From JADGNF01 sp964582085 (lineage in GTDB: Archaea > Thermoproteota > Bathyarchaeia > Bathyarchaeales > Bathycorpusculaceae): 64,000 bases of DNA. How positions within the stretch are numbered: the stretch's first letter is position 1; each line of letters starts with the position of its first letter. A model generated the notes under the pieces. The model saw nothing but the letters and a program-made list of their open reading frames with translations, was not told where the DNA came from and searched no databases. The stretch spans positions 1 to 64,000 of the forward strand of contig CAZOPV010000009.1 of NCBI GenBank assembly GCA_964582085.1. The letters run 5' to 3'. A program made the translations under genes and the position numbers. Of this stretch, positions 52,373 through 61,158 are shown piece after piece.

Positions 52373-53587
52373 TTAGCCTTCTTTGGTTTTGTTTGTTAAA
52401 CCTAACAGTTCAGAAAAGAAAAAGCGGGTAGCACCATCTTCGAAGAACAAACCGGCCTCGTCATTAGAGTTTGCAACGGAACTTTGTGGATTCAAAAGGC
52501 TCACTAAGAGTTTAGAGTCATCCACATCCAAAAAGAGGACTGGAAGCTTAACCTGTATATCCTCCAATGTATAGTCAACTTTCAATTCATTTGCTAAACT
52601 TTCACCTAAAGATTTTGTAGGAACCTTAATAATTATTTTTACACCTCGCATTGATAGATCGTCCAGCAAACGACCAAACTTTTTATAAAAATATATGAAG
52701 ACCTCACCAGTTGTGATCACTGTCACCAGATTTTTTGCTTGAGGCAGCATCTCAGAAATTCTTTTGAAAATAGCTTGACGTCCCCTTATTGACCAAGCCT
52801 CCTCTCTTCTGATTTTCACCGGCTCTGCCACGTGCTTTTTCTGATGAAGAGAATCTAACACTGCTATCACGCGCTCAATTTCCACAAGAGAAGCAGCCTG
52901 CTCTGAAAGCTCTTTTTTCCAAGTTTGAAGTAGAGCATTGAAAGCTCCAGAGGGAGTGGTTATCGAAAAGCGTTGCTTTTCTCCTGGGACTTTAACAACC
53001 AACCCTCTTTGGAATAGCTTTTTCAATGCTGCGTAGGTTTTAGTTCGAGGCACCCCTGAAGACATGCTCAGTTTTCGGGCTTCAGAACAACCCTCTAACG
53101 CTAACGTTAAATAGACGCGGCTTTCATACTCAGACAAGCCGGCTTTCATAAGTAAGTCTTCCCATCTAATTCTTTGTCGACGTTCAAGATGCTGTTTAAT
53201 TTGTTCCAAAAATTTGACTGATGTGAAAGGTTTAACAATATAGCCGTCGGCGCCCAAGTTGAGACATTCAACGGCGCTCTCAAGAGACGGATGACCAGTG
53301 ACCATTATTTTAACAGCCCCAGGCGAAAACTTCTTCAGGTACTCAAGAAGTTTAGTGCCATCCATATCAGGCAACTGTATATCGACGAGTACAACATCAA
53401 ACAGTTCATTTTGACAAAAATGTACAGCCCCTTTTCCATCCGAAGCGGCTTTTACTTGGTAACCTTCCTGCACAAGTATTTCAGTTAAAACTTCACGCAT
53501 ACCAGCGTCATCTTCAATTACCAAAATTTTTGCCGGTCCAGATTTGCTTCTTCCCTTCGCAGGATAAAATTTACTAAGCTCACCCAT
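52373..53587 (-). CDS. Response regulator receiver fused to TrmB-type regulator
   Basis: A 404-residue protein. A receiver domain (about 20-135: VIEDDAGM, VDIQLPDMDG, VTGHPS, VKPFTS) is followed by a TrmB-family winged helix (LLMKAGLSEYESRVYLTLAL, SSGVPRTKTYAALKKLFQRG) and a C-terminal domain like the TrmB sugar-binding region. TrmB usually senses sugars, but here phosphorylation probably gates it. The ATG at 53587 overlaps the stop of a small membrane-protein frame (TGATG). Confidence 0.85.
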   Translation of the reverse strand: MGELSKFYPAKGRSKSGPAKILVIEDDAGMREVLTEILVQEGYQVKAASDGKGAVHFCQNELFDVVLVDIQLPDMDGTKLLEYLKKFSPGAVKIMVTGHPSLESAVECLNLGADGYIVKPFTSVKFLEQIKQHLERRQRIRWEDLLMKAGLSEYESRVYLTLALEGCSEARKLSMSSGVPRTKTYAALKKLFQRGLVVKVPGEKQRFSITTPSGAFNALLQTWKKELSEQAASLVEIERVIAVLDSLHQKKHVAEPVKIRREEAWSIRGRQAIFKRISEMLPQAKNLVTVITTGEVFIYFYKKFGRLLDDLSMRGVKIIIKVPTKSLGESLANELKVDYTLEDIQVKLPVLFLDVDDSKLLVSLLNPQSSVANSNDEAGLFFEDGATRFFFSELLGLTNKTKEG

Positions 53588-53721
53588 CAAAATTGAACCC
53601 TCACAAGAAAACTCAAGACAGTTACCCAAGCAGCAACATATAGAAGACCTAGATGCTTACGTAACGAGTTATAGATTGTGCGGGAGTACATGACACTCGC
53701 CAAAAACGTTGACAGCATCAT
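53587..53721 (-). CDS. Small membrane protein coupled to the REC-TrmB gene
   Basis: A 44-residue frame (MMLSTFLASVMYSRTIYNSL, then LGLLYVAAWVTVLSFLV) with two hydrophobic segments. Its stop TGA overlaps the next gene's ATG, an arrangement typical of coupled genes. Upstream in the same frame the codons remain hydrophobic (KFFIIPIPIII) without a usual start, so the N-terminus is unclear and a small frameshift is possible. It could be a membrane partner of the regulator, but this is speculative. Confidence 0.4.
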   Translation of the reverse strand: MMLSTFLASVMYSRTIYNSLRKHLGLLYVAAWVTVLSFLVRVQF

Positions 53722-53823
53722 TATGATAATGGGAATAGGTATTATAAAAAACTTGAGTAGAATTCATGGAAAAGTGAGAAAAATCTTCTCGTGTAATGGG
53801 TCCAAAAATTCGCGGGAACACTT

Positions 53824-54378
53824 TCAGGGTTTTTGAAAAGAACGAATAACACTCAAACCGTAACATGTAATCGCATAGCACGTTATGTGTTTTTGTACCT
53901 GTTTTTCTTCAACTAAACCTTGTTTAATTAATACGCCAAGAAAACTCTTCAAGACGCTACTGCCGAGGCTTGTTTTGTACATCAGCCATAACAGTTTAGA
54001 CGAACTTTTTTCAGCAAGAGCAAACAAAATATCAATTGGAGCCATAGAGGCTACCCTGCTTTGACTCTTCATAAAATAGTTAAAAACTTTTTTACCCTCT
54101 TCGGTCAAAATTAAAAGTTCATGATTTTCACTTCTTTTTTGTTCTACTAAACCTTGATCAATAAGGAATTGAAGACGTTTCTCAAGAAGGGAAAAAGCAA
54201 CACCAGTTTTTTCTGCAAGAACAGCCATTTTTGTCAGGTTCTGCGCATATAAAATTTGTATTATTTCCATGTAGTGCTCTAGTTTAGACAGGTTCACCAC
54301 TTGTCTTCTCCTAGCCTTCCCTTTCTCTTTGTGGAGAAGTAAAAAAAGATATAACATAAAAGTTGTGTTACCATCCAA
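53824..54378 (-). CDS. Tandem winged-helix regulator
   Basis: A 184-residue protein with two winged-helix segments: YMEIIQILYAQNLTKMAVLA and SLLEKRLQFLIDQGLVEQKR (about 35-85), and SSVLKSFLGVLIKQGLVEEK near 150-175, separated by a helical linker. It diverges from the queT-queC operon and is a possible regulator of it or of itself. The function is inferred from the fold. Confidence 0.65.
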   Translation of the reverse strand: MDGNTTFMLYLFLLLHKEKGKARRRQVVNLSKLEHYMEIIQILYAQNLTKMAVLAEKTGVAFSLLEKRLQFLIDQGLVEQKRSENHELLILTEEGKKVFNYFMKSQSRVASMAPIDILFALAEKSSSKLLWLMYKTSLGSSVLKSFLGVLIKQGLVEEKQVQKHITCYAITCYGLSVIRSFQKP

Positions 54379-54468
54379 ATTTTTTTACAGTCACAGCACC
54401 TTTACTTAAAAGTAGAAAACAACAACTCTGTTGATCAATAAAACTTTTTTTGTATTTTTCAAGAAAGC

Positions 54469-54476
54469 TTTTAAAT
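54469..54476 (+). promoter_or_regulatory. TATA box of the queT-queC operon
   Basis: TTTTAAAT is centred near 54472, which predicts transcription start near 54499. That is directly at the base of the hairpin that begins the leader. Confidence 0.5.
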
Positions 54477-54499
54477 CAGAGTATGATTCACTCTGCCAG

Positions 54500-54573
54500 A
54501 ATTGGCGGGTGAGTGGCGTCTCCCACCCGTTCCGCCAAAAATAAAACCCGGAAGTAGGGAGGCAAAAACAAAC
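54500..54573 (+). promoter_or_regulatory. Structured leader, candidate riboswitch of queT-queC
   Basis: The leader of about 74 nt begins with a hairpin: TTGG/CCAA (54502-54505, 54535-54538) and CGGGTG/CACCCG (54506-54511, 54524-54529). An A-rich stretch and a second ACCCG (54546-54550) follow, the latter able to pair with CGGGT. AGGGAGG (54556-54562), the Shine-Dalgarno, can pair with TCTCCC (54519-54524), which lies at the loop and stem edge. A hairpin, A-rich tail and loop/SD pseudoknot is the geometry of preQ1 type I riboswitches. The class is inferred. Confidence 0.5.
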
Positions 54574-55053
54574 ATGGAAATAAACACAAAAGATATAGCT
54601 TTAACAGCAGTTTTTGCTGCACTCTATGCAGCGCTAGTATATGTGTTCACTCCAATATCCTTTTTAGCAATGCAATTTCGAGTTGCAGGAATCCTAAGAC
54701 CCGCAATTGCAAGGAAATGGATGCTAGCCATTGGCTACGCAGTAGGCGTGGCTATAGGCAATCTTTTTAGCCCTGTTGGGGTTTACGACCTGCTCTTCAT
54801 GCCAGCAATGAGCCTCGTTGCAGGGTTGATAGGTTACTTGGCAGCTAAACCACTCAAAAACAACTATTTCGTCACAGGCATAGTCATTGCTACAATAATC
54901 CCGCTAAGTGTAAGCTGGATGCTCAACCAAATCCTAGAATTACCCCTACTCGCCACTTTGCCTTACTTGTTCATAAGCGAACAAATCATCTGTCTGCTTG
55001 GCGCTGCAGTTTTTACACTTATTGAAAAGCGCTTCAAGTGGTGGGAAATATGA
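54574..55053 (+). CDS. queT: QueT-type preQ transporter S-component
   Basis: A 159-residue membrane protein with five or six helices. The family pattern is IALTAVFAALYAALVYVFTP, MQFRVAGILRP, GVAIGNLFSPVGVYDLLFMP and VAGLIGYLAAKPLK. QueT proteins import queuine or archaeosine precursors. ATG 54574 follows AGGGAGG by 11 bases; a TTG at 54502 lies in the leader hairpin. The queC gene overlaps its end by 4 bp, which supports a deazapurine role. Confidence 0.8.
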   Translation: MEINTKDIALTAVFAALYAALVYVFTPISFLAMQFRVAGILRPAIARKWMLAIGYAVGVAIGNLFSPVGVYDLLFMPAMSLVAGLIGYLAAKPLKNNYFVTGIVIATIIPLSVSWMLNQILELPLLATLPYLFISEQIICLLGAAVFTLIEKRFKWWEI

Positions 55054-55700
55054 AGCAAAAATGCGTTGTTGTTTTCAGCGGCGGACTCGACTCCACGACA
55101 GCAGCATTATGGGCAAAAAAACAGAGATATGAAGTCTACGCTATCACTTTCAATTATGGACAAATTGCAAGCAAAGAAACACAATCTGCGCAAAAAATCG
55201 CTAAAAACCTCAACGTCCACATCAAGGTGGTGGATGTGTCATCTTTAAAAGATATTTTTGGTGAAGTTACTTCACTCTGTAACCCAAACATCCCTATGAC
55301 CTCAACCTTCAGCGATCCCATCATTGTGCCATTCCGCAACGCCATTTTTCTCTCAATCGCAGTCTCCTATGCAGCCTCAATCGGAGCACTCAAAATTTTC
55401 TACGGTGCCCACGGCTCAGACGAACCCTTCTACCCTGACTGCCGCAAAGAATTCTACAAAGCCGTAGAGAAGGCGGCACGCCTCGGCACGGACAAACAAA
55501 TCACAATCGCCGCACCATTCAGCGGTAAATCCAAAGCAGAAATCGTAAAGATAGGTCAAAAATACAACGTTCCCTTTGAACTCACATGGTCTTGCTATTT
55601 TAGTCATGCAAAACACTGTGGGAAATGCGAATCATGTTCAAACCGTAAGCGAGCTTTCCGCGAAGCCAAAGTGCCTGACCCCACAGAATATGAAGAGTAA
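55050..55700 (+). CDS. queC: 7-cyano-7-deazaguanine synthase
   Basis: A 216-residue QueC. The PP-loop ATP-binding motif is VVFSGGLDSTTAA, then VPFRNAIFLSIAVSYA, GAHGSDEPFYPDCR and the zinc site HCGKCESCSNRKRAF. It converts carboxydeazaguanine to preQ0, the precursor of archaeosine (position 15 of archaeal tRNAs). Its ATG overlaps the queT stop (ATGA), with GGTGGG five bases upstream. A GTG at 55038 is less likely. Confidence 0.95.
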   Translation: MKQKCVVVFSGGLDSTTAALWAKKQRYEVYAITFNYGQIASKETQSAQKIAKNLNVHIKVVDVSSLKDIFGEVTSLCNPNIPMTSTFSDPIIVPFRNAIFLSIAVSYAASIGALKIFYGAHGSDEPFYPDCRKEFYKAVEKAARLGTDKQITIAAPFSGKSKAEIVKIGQKYNVPFELTWSCYFSHAKHCGKCESCSNRKRAFREAKVPDPTEYEE

Positions 55701-55831
55701 TCAAAACAAAAAACAATTTTACAATTTACTTTTCCTTTTTAACAGAAAACAGTTGTTGAATACAGTTTTAACGGAAAATATAAATTGGCAATCATTATTA
55801 GCTTGTATATGTTCTAGTATTTAACTTATAA

Positions 55832-56611
55832 GTGTATAACAGGAGATGGGTAATCACGAGCACACATGCAGAGGACCTAAAACTACGGTTAATGACAATC
55901 GAACTTCTTAGAACAGCAAAATATAAACGTAACATAACCTACCGCGAGTTAGCCTCCAAAACAGGTTTACCTGTAACAGTCCTCAGCAGATACGCCAAGG
56001 GGCACGTTTTACCAAACACCTCACGCGCCAAACAGTTATGGAAAGTTTTAACTAAATTGGTCGGTTTAGAAAGCGAATTGCGCAACCGCATAAAATTTGA
56101 TGAAACCGGCTACTTTGACAACACAGAAATCATCGGCGACTATAACATACTCCAGCAAGCCGCAAACCACGCACTTGCCACTTTCGCAGGAAAAAGAGTT
56201 ACAAAAGTTTTAACCGCTGCAACTGACGGCATCCCGCTGGCAACCATGGTGGCAAACTCCCTAGGCGTCAACCTAATCGTAGCAAAGCGCAACAAAGAAG
56301 TAGGTGTTAAAGCCTTCTTAGAGGAGACATTCATATTGGGCAAAGACTCAGGAGTAACAGTTACACTGTACATTCCCAAGGATATAATCAAAAAACGCGA
56401 CAGCGTACTCATCGTGGACGACATGATAAAAAGCGGCGAGACACAAGAAGCCCTCGTCAACTTGGTCAAGAAAGCCAAAGCGGAAATATCAGGCGTCTTC
56501 TCTCTAATTGCCGTTGGAGAAGACTGGAAAAAACACTTGAAGACCACAAACGAATCTCCAGTCGAAGTTGTCACTTACGTCAAGGCTCCCTCTGAAACAG
56601 ATCACGCCTAA
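55832..56611 (+). CDS. GfcR-like HTH plus phosphoribosyltransferase regulator
   Basis: A 259-residue protein. An N-terminal helix-turn-helix (ITYRELASKTGLPVTVLSRY) precedes a phosphoribosyltransferase fold with the PRPP-binding loop VLIVDDMIKSGET. The same layout occurs in PyrE-like proteins and in GfcR, which bind nucleotides and control purine or ribose genes. Start GTG 55832; an ATG at 55892 would cut part of the HTH. It is not obviously in an operon. Confidence 0.8.
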   Translation: MYNRRWVITSTHAEDLKLRLMTIELLRTAKYKRNITYRELASKTGLPVTVLSRYAKGHVLPNTSRAKQLWKVLTKLVGLESELRNRIKFDETGYFDNTEIIGDYNILQQAANHALATFAGKRVTKVLTAATDGIPLATMVANSLGVNLIVAKRNKEVGVKAFLEETFILGKDSGVTVTLYIPKDIIKKRDSVLIVDDMIKSGETQEALVNLVKKAKAEISGVFSLIAVGEDWKKHLKTTNESPVEVVTYVKAPSETDHA

Positions 56612-56672
56612 CCCAGGTTTTTAGAGAAACCTTAAACAGAGCCACCACATAACTTTCGTAAGGTTTTAGAAC

Positions 56673-57704
56673 ATGCGCATGATAAAATGGCAAAACGGCA
56701 CAGTCATAACTCTTGACCAAACCAAGCTACCTTTAGAGGAAACTCCATTAGAAATCAAAACAATTGAACAGATGACAGAAGCAATCAAAAATATGCGTGT
56801 CCGTGGAGCCCCCCTCCTAGGCGTAGCTGCCGCATTCGGCATAGCCATAGCCGCGTATCGCTCCAAGGCTAAAACTAAACAGCAACTGCTTTCAGAAATT
56901 GAGGAAGCCGCAACGAAAATTAAAAACACGCGGCCTACTGCAGTAAATCTTTTTTGGGCAGCTGACCGCGTACTCAACAAAGCTAAAACAGCGAAGACCT
57001 CAAACGTTGAAGACCTCAAAGCCTTCATTATAGAAGAAGCACAAAAAATAGCTGAAGAAGACGCCCAGCAAAACCACCGAATCGGCAAAAACGGCGCCTC
57101 TCTCATAAAACACGGCGACACAATTTTGACGCATTGCAATGCAGGAGAACTGGCAACCGTCGAATACGGCACTGCACTGGCTGTGATCCGCGCTGCATGG
57201 GAAGAAGGAAAAAAAATCAAGGTCATCGCAGATGAAACTCGCCCACTCCTGCAGGGAGCAAGGCTTACAGCTTACGAGTTAAAACGAGATGGCATTCCAG
57301 TAACATTAATCACAGATAACATGGCAGCTCACGTCATGAAGAGAGGACTTGTGAACATAGTTATAGTAGGCGCAGACCGCATAGTTCAAGACGCAGTCTT
57401 CAACAAAATCGGAACCTACGGCGTTGCCGTCCTAGCTAAAGAGCACCACATTCCATTTTATGTTGCTGCCCCAAAGTCAACATTTGATTTATCGCACAAA
57501 TCGACAGACGTCACAATTGAAGAGCGAAAACCAGAAGAAGTTACACATATAGGCTGCAAACAGATAGCACCCACTGACATCAGAGTTCTTAACCCCGCTT
57601 TTGATGCAACACCTTTGGAATATGTTTCAGGCATAATACATGAAGATGGCATTTACCATAAAGAAGACTTCGCCAAGTTCAAGCATCGGAAAACTTTGGC
57701 ATAG
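56673..57704 (+). CDS. mtnA: S-methyl-5-thioribose-1-phosphate isomerase
   Basis: A 343-residue eIF2B-related isomerase. Motifs: MRVRGAPLLGVAAAFG, ILTHCNAGELATVEYGTAL, ADETRPLLQGARLTAYEL and GADRIVQDAVFNKIGTYG. The Cys in THCNAG and the Asp in GADRI are the catalytic pair of MtnA. It acts in methionine salvage from methylthioadenosine. Archaeal relatives include ribose-1,5-bisphosphate isomerase, but the THCNAG text supports MtnA. Confidence 0.9.
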   Translation: MRMIKWQNGTVITLDQTKLPLEETPLEIKTIEQMTEAIKNMRVRGAPLLGVAAAFGIAIAAYRSKAKTKQQLLSEIEEAATKIKNTRPTAVNLFWAADRVLNKAKTAKTSNVEDLKAFIIEEAQKIAEEDAQQNHRIGKNGASLIKHGDTILTHCNAGELATVEYGTALAVIRAAWEEGKKIKVIADETRPLLQGARLTAYELKRDGIPVTLITDNMAAHVMKRGLVNIVIVGADRIVQDAVFNKIGTYGVAVLAKEHHIPFYVAAPKSTFDLSHKSTDVTIEERKPEEVTHIGCKQIAPTDIRVLNPAFDATPLEYVSGIIHEDGIYHKEDFAKFKHRKTLA

Positions 57705-57823
57705 TTGAGTTGCCAATAAATTTGGAAACTACATCATGTTGTGAATAAAAATAAAGCTAATACACAAGACAACATAAAACAGTGACAAACATTAATTAGC
57801 CAACTAAGAAATAGAGTCACGCA

Positions 57824-58390
57824 GTGGAACAACTAATGAGCGACAAAGGCAACCTTTCCACATCATCTGAATTCAAAGTCAAGGGTATACTTACAGAAAA
57901 AGGCATAAAAATTTCAGATAAAAGCAACATAGATGCCCTCAGTCAACGTGGCTATGGCACAAAAGAAAACGAAGAATTCACACTGACATTTTATGAAGCA
58001 CTTTATCTTTTAGATAAACTAATGCTTGAAGTTCAAAACGACAAAAAACAAGATATTACATTCCAAGATATTCTCTCGGTTTACGAAACCAAAGACGAAA
58101 ACGCTTGGGCACACTACCTTGTCTACCGTGACCTACGCAGTCGCGGCTACGTCGCACGCGAAGGCTTTGGTAAAACTATAGACTTTAGAATTTATGAACG
58201 AGGCGCCTATGGCAAAGACAGCGCCCAATACCTCGTCGTCAGCACACAAGAAGGCAAACCTCAACCCATGAAAGACTTAGCAGAAGCATTAATCCAAAGT
58301 CAAAGCCTCAAAAAAGAACTCATCGTAGCAGTAATGAACCGCAGAGGTGAAATAGTTTACTATTCAGTTGCACCATTAACTTTCAAATAA
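57824..58390 (+). CDS. endA: tRNA-splicing endonuclease subunit (EndA-type)
   Basis: A 188-residue protein with the EndA N-domain and C-terminal nuclease domain: AWAHYLVYRDLRSRGYVARE, FRIYERGAYGKDSAQYLV and LKKELIVAVMNRRGEIVYYS. Tyr (RIYERG) and Lys (LKKEL) of the catalytic triad are present. The His that normally precedes Ser in HSxxLV is Asp here (KDSAQYLV), so this may be the structural subunit of a two-subunit enzyme. GTG 57824 or ATG 57836; hisS follows after 14 bp. Confidence 0.8.
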   Translation: MEQLMSDKGNLSTSSEFKVKGILTEKGIKISDKSNIDALSQRGYGTKENEEFTLTFYEALYLLDKLMLEVQNDKKQDITFQDILSVYETKDENAWAHYLVYRDLRSRGYVAREGFGKTIDFRIYERGAYGKDSAQYLVVSTQEGKPQPMKDLAEALIQSQSLKKELIVAVMNRRGEIVYYSVAPLTFK

Positions 58391-58404
58391 CAAAGGGATA
58401 ACCC

Positions 58405-59679
58405 ATGTCTACATTTCAACCTGTCCGTGGTATGCGCGATTTGCTTCCTGAGGAAACAGAAATACTTCGTTATCTTATGACACAAGCTGCAAAAAACGCT
58501 CAGCTCTACGGTTTCAAAGAAGTTATCACACCAGTTGTTGAACCATATGAACTGTTGAGTGCAAAAGCAGGGGAAGAAATACGGCAACGCATGTTCATAT
58601 TTAAAGATTTAGGCAACCGTACAGTAGCTTTACGCCCAGAATTCACTGCGTCAATAGCAAGATTAGTCACCACTACCCTCAAAAATGAACCTAAACCACT
58701 ACGGCTTTTCAGCACGGGCAGCGTCTACCGCTATGATGAACCCCAAAAAGGCAGATATCGAGAGTTTTGGCAAGCAAACTTTGAGCTCATTGGTTCAGAA
58801 AAGGCCGAAGCAGATGCTGAAATCATTTTGCTAACAAACAGCATGATGAAAAAAATAGGTCTTTCAAATTACGCCATAAAACTTGGACACGTCGGCACGT
58901 TAAAAGGCATACTTACTCAAGAAGGAGTCGACGATAAAACACAAAACGCTGTACTTCAACTCATGGACAAGAAAGACTACAATGTAGCATTAGCCCTTGT
59001 TAACTCAGAAAAATGTCGAAACACACTCCAAAAACTAATAGAACTCAAAAGTAGCAACCCGTTTGATACAGTAGAGCAAATGAAAGCTTGCGTTGAAGGT
59101 TACGAAAAAGCCACTTTAGCCGTGGAGAACCTGTTAGCCATATTAAAGCTGGTTACTAACTGTGGATGTGAAATAAAAACTGTAGACCCTGCGTTTGCAC
59201 GAGGTTTAGAGTACTACACGGGCATGATCTTTGAAGTTTACATACCTCAACTGGACATAGCGTTGGGCGGCGGGGGACGATACGACAAACTTGTAGAAGT
59301 TTTTGGAGGTGAACCCACCCCTGCTGTAGGTGTAGCGTACGGTTTAGATCGCATGACGCTGGCACTTCAGACACAAAGAATCGGCTTGCATAAAGAGGAA
59401 ATGAAAAGAGTTGCGGTGCTCACCATAAAGGCCGAACAGAAAGGTGACGCATTAAAAATTGCGCAGATGCTCCGAGAAGCGGGCGTTGCTGTAGAATTTG
59501 AAGTTATGGGAAGAAAAATGGCAAAAGCACTAGAATATGCAGACAAGCATCAAGTGGACTACGCAGTTATTGTAGGTGAGCGAGAGCTGAAAGCAGGCAA
59601 AGTTGTTTTCAAAGATTTCAAACAGAGACAACAAACCGAAGTTGCGTTAGCTGAGATAGTTGCCAAAATTAGAGCATAA
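58405..59679 (+). CDS. hisS: Histidine--tRNA ligase
   Basis: A class II HisRS of 424 residues: motif 1 region PVVEPYELLSAKAGEE, motif 2 FSTGSVYRYDEPQKGRYREF, the HisA signature RGLEYYTGMIFEVY and motif 3 GVAYGLDRMTLA. A C-terminal anticodon-binding domain follows. It charges tRNA-His. It is 14 bp after the EndA-type gene and probably co-transcribed. Confidence 0.95.
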   Translation: MSTFQPVRGMRDLLPEETEILRYLMTQAAKNAQLYGFKEVITPVVEPYELLSAKAGEEIRQRMFIFKDLGNRTVALRPEFTASIARLVTTTLKNEPKPLRLFSTGSVYRYDEPQKGRYREFWQANFELIGSEKAEADAEIILLTNSMMKKIGLSNYAIKLGHVGTLKGILTQEGVDDKTQNAVLQLMDKKDYNVALALVNSEKCRNTLQKLIELKSSNPFDTVEQMKACVEGYEKATLAVENLLAILKLVTNCGCEIKTVDPAFARGLEYYTGMIFEVYIPQLDIALGGGGRYDKLVEVFGGEPTPAVGVAYGLDRMTLALQTQRIGLHKEEMKRVAVLTIKAEQKGDALKIAQMLREAGVAVEFEVMGRKMAKALEYADKHQVDYAVIVGERELKAGKVVFKDFKQRQQTEVALAEIVAKIRA

Positions 59680-59731
59680 AAACTAAAAATAAAAAAAGTG
59701 TGGACGGCGCCTCAAAAGGGCAGCCAAATTT

Positions 59732-61105
59732 TTACAGGCGCTTGATGTAGCGGTTGACCTCCCACTCAGTGACTTGAGTTCGGTAGAGGTCCCATTCTTT
59801 GCGTTTCTCTTTGAGGAAGTTTTCGAATGCAGTTTGCCCCAGAGTCTCACGCATCAATTCACTTGTTTCCATTTCATCTAGAGCCTCTTTGAGTGATTCA
59901 GGTAGAGAGATTATGCCTTTGGCTTTGCGCTCCTCATAGCTCATGTGATAAACGTTTAACTCCACGGGGTCTCCTGGATCAATCTTGTTTTTGATGCCGT
60001 CAAGACCAGTAGCGAGAAGAACGGCAAATTGTAGATAGGGGTTTCCTGCACCATCAGGACAGCGTATTTCACAGCGAGCGGCATTCTTTCTGCCCCCAAA
60101 ATTGGGGACGCGTATTAGCGGCGAACGGTTTTTATGCGCCCACGCAAGATAAACTGGAGCTTCGTAACCAGGTACTAAGCGTTTGTAGCTGTTTGGCCAT
60201 GAGTTAAGAACAGCAGCCATTTTGCGTCCGTGCGCAAGTTGACCGCCAATGAAGTTACGAGCTACGTCGGATAGGTAACCGTTTTTTGGGTCGTCTGCGT
60301 AAAAGAGGTTTTCGGTGGCATCTTTGTTCCAGAGACTTTGGTGAGTGTGCATGCCTGAACCGTTTATGCCTGCAAAGGGTTTTGGCATATGCGTAGCTAT
60401 GTAGCCGTTGAGGGCTGCCACGACTTTGGTGAGCATTTTCATGGTAACTGCACGGTCAGCAGTAACCAAAGCTTCACCGTACTTGAAGTCGATTTCGTTC
60501 TGGCCTAGAGCAACTTCATGGTGCGAAATTTCAATTTCTATGCCGAATGCCTCAGCGGTGTCAGCTATGTCTCGTCTGAGGTCATCAGTGAGATCCCCTG
60601 GGTGGAAATCAAAGTAACCCGCCATGTCGATTGGAGTAGGTAAACCTCCGTTTTCGCTTTCCTTCACAACAAAAAATTCAAGTTCAGGAGCACAAATGTA
60701 AGTGTAACCTGCCTTTGCAGCTTTGTCGATTACCCTTTCAAGTATGTATCTTGGGTCACCGTCAAAACGTTTGTTCTGTGGCGTGTATACATCACAAATC
60801 ATTCGGCAAGATGATTTTTCTTTTGGACGCCAAGGTAAAACCGCGAAAGTAGTGGGATCGGGGTAAAGGACCATGTCAGATTCTTCAATTGGACGATAAC
60901 CCGTAATGGAAGATCCATCGAAGGATTGACCGTTTTCAAATATGGTTTCGATGTTTTTGGATGCGACGGCGAGATTTTTTATCATGCCGTTTATGTCGGT
61001 AAATTGAAGTCGGACGAATTTTATGTCTAAGTCTTGAATTTGCTTAACAACGTTGGTTACATTCTTTTTCCAGACCGCGTCTTTGAAGTTTTTCAATTTT
61101 CCCAT
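59732..61105 (-). CDS. glnA: Glutamine synthetase type I
   Basis: A 457-residue enzyme. Visible motifs: FDGSSITGYR (substrate loop), ELEFFV, ISHHEVALGQNEIDF, INGSGMHTHQSL and RSPLIRVP. It forms glutamine from glutamate, ATP and ammonia as a dodecamer. The NLYDLPPEE adenylylation segment of beta-type enzymes is absent, so it is alpha-type. The ATG at 61105 is chosen; the frame extends further. Two palindromes sit upstream, and amtB-type transport lies 2 kb away. Confidence 0.94.
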   Translation of the reverse strand: MGKLKNFKDAVWKKNVTNVVKQIQDLDIKFVRLQFTDINGMIKNLAVASKNIETIFENGQSFDGSSITGYRPIEESDMVLYPDPTTFAVLPWRPKEKSSCRMICDVYTPQNKRFDGDPRYILERVIDKAAKAGYTYICAPELEFFVVKESENGGLPTPIDMAGYFDFHPGDLTDDLRRDIADTAEAFGIEIEISHHEVALGQNEIDFKYGEALVTADRAVTMKMLTKVVAALNGYIATHMPKPFAGINGSGMHTHQSLWNKDATENLFYADDPKNGYLSDVARNFIGGQLAHGRKMAAVLNSWPNSYKRLVPGYEAPVYLAWAHKNRSPLIRVPNFGGRKNAARCEIRCPDGAGNPYLQFAVLLATGLDGIKNKIDPGDPVELNVYHMSYEERKAKGIISLPESLKEALDEMETSELMRETLGQTAFENFLKEKRKEWDLYRTQVTEWEVNRYIKRL

Positions 61106-61125
61106 CCTCACATTAAAGCATGTCT

Positions 61126-61158
61126 TGTTCCATACGTTATGGAACACAGATTCTGTGT
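61126..61158. promoter_or_regulatory. Two adjacent palindromes in the glnA promoter
   Basis: TGTTCCATA-CGT-TATGGAACA (61126-61146, 9-bp arms) and ACACAGA-T-TCTGTGT (61144-61158, 7-bp arms) lie end to end. On the minus strand a TATA-like TTAAATAT (61170-61163) precedes them, so transcription would start inside the first repeat. Repression of glnA by a nitrogen regulator is inferred. Confidence 0.6.

Noticed and set aside
53669..53881. A 70-codon minus-strand frame overlapping the tandem winged-helix gene
   Set aside because: It is in a different frame from both neighbours, lacks hydrophobic or domain features and is less convincing than the short membrane frame at 53587-53721.
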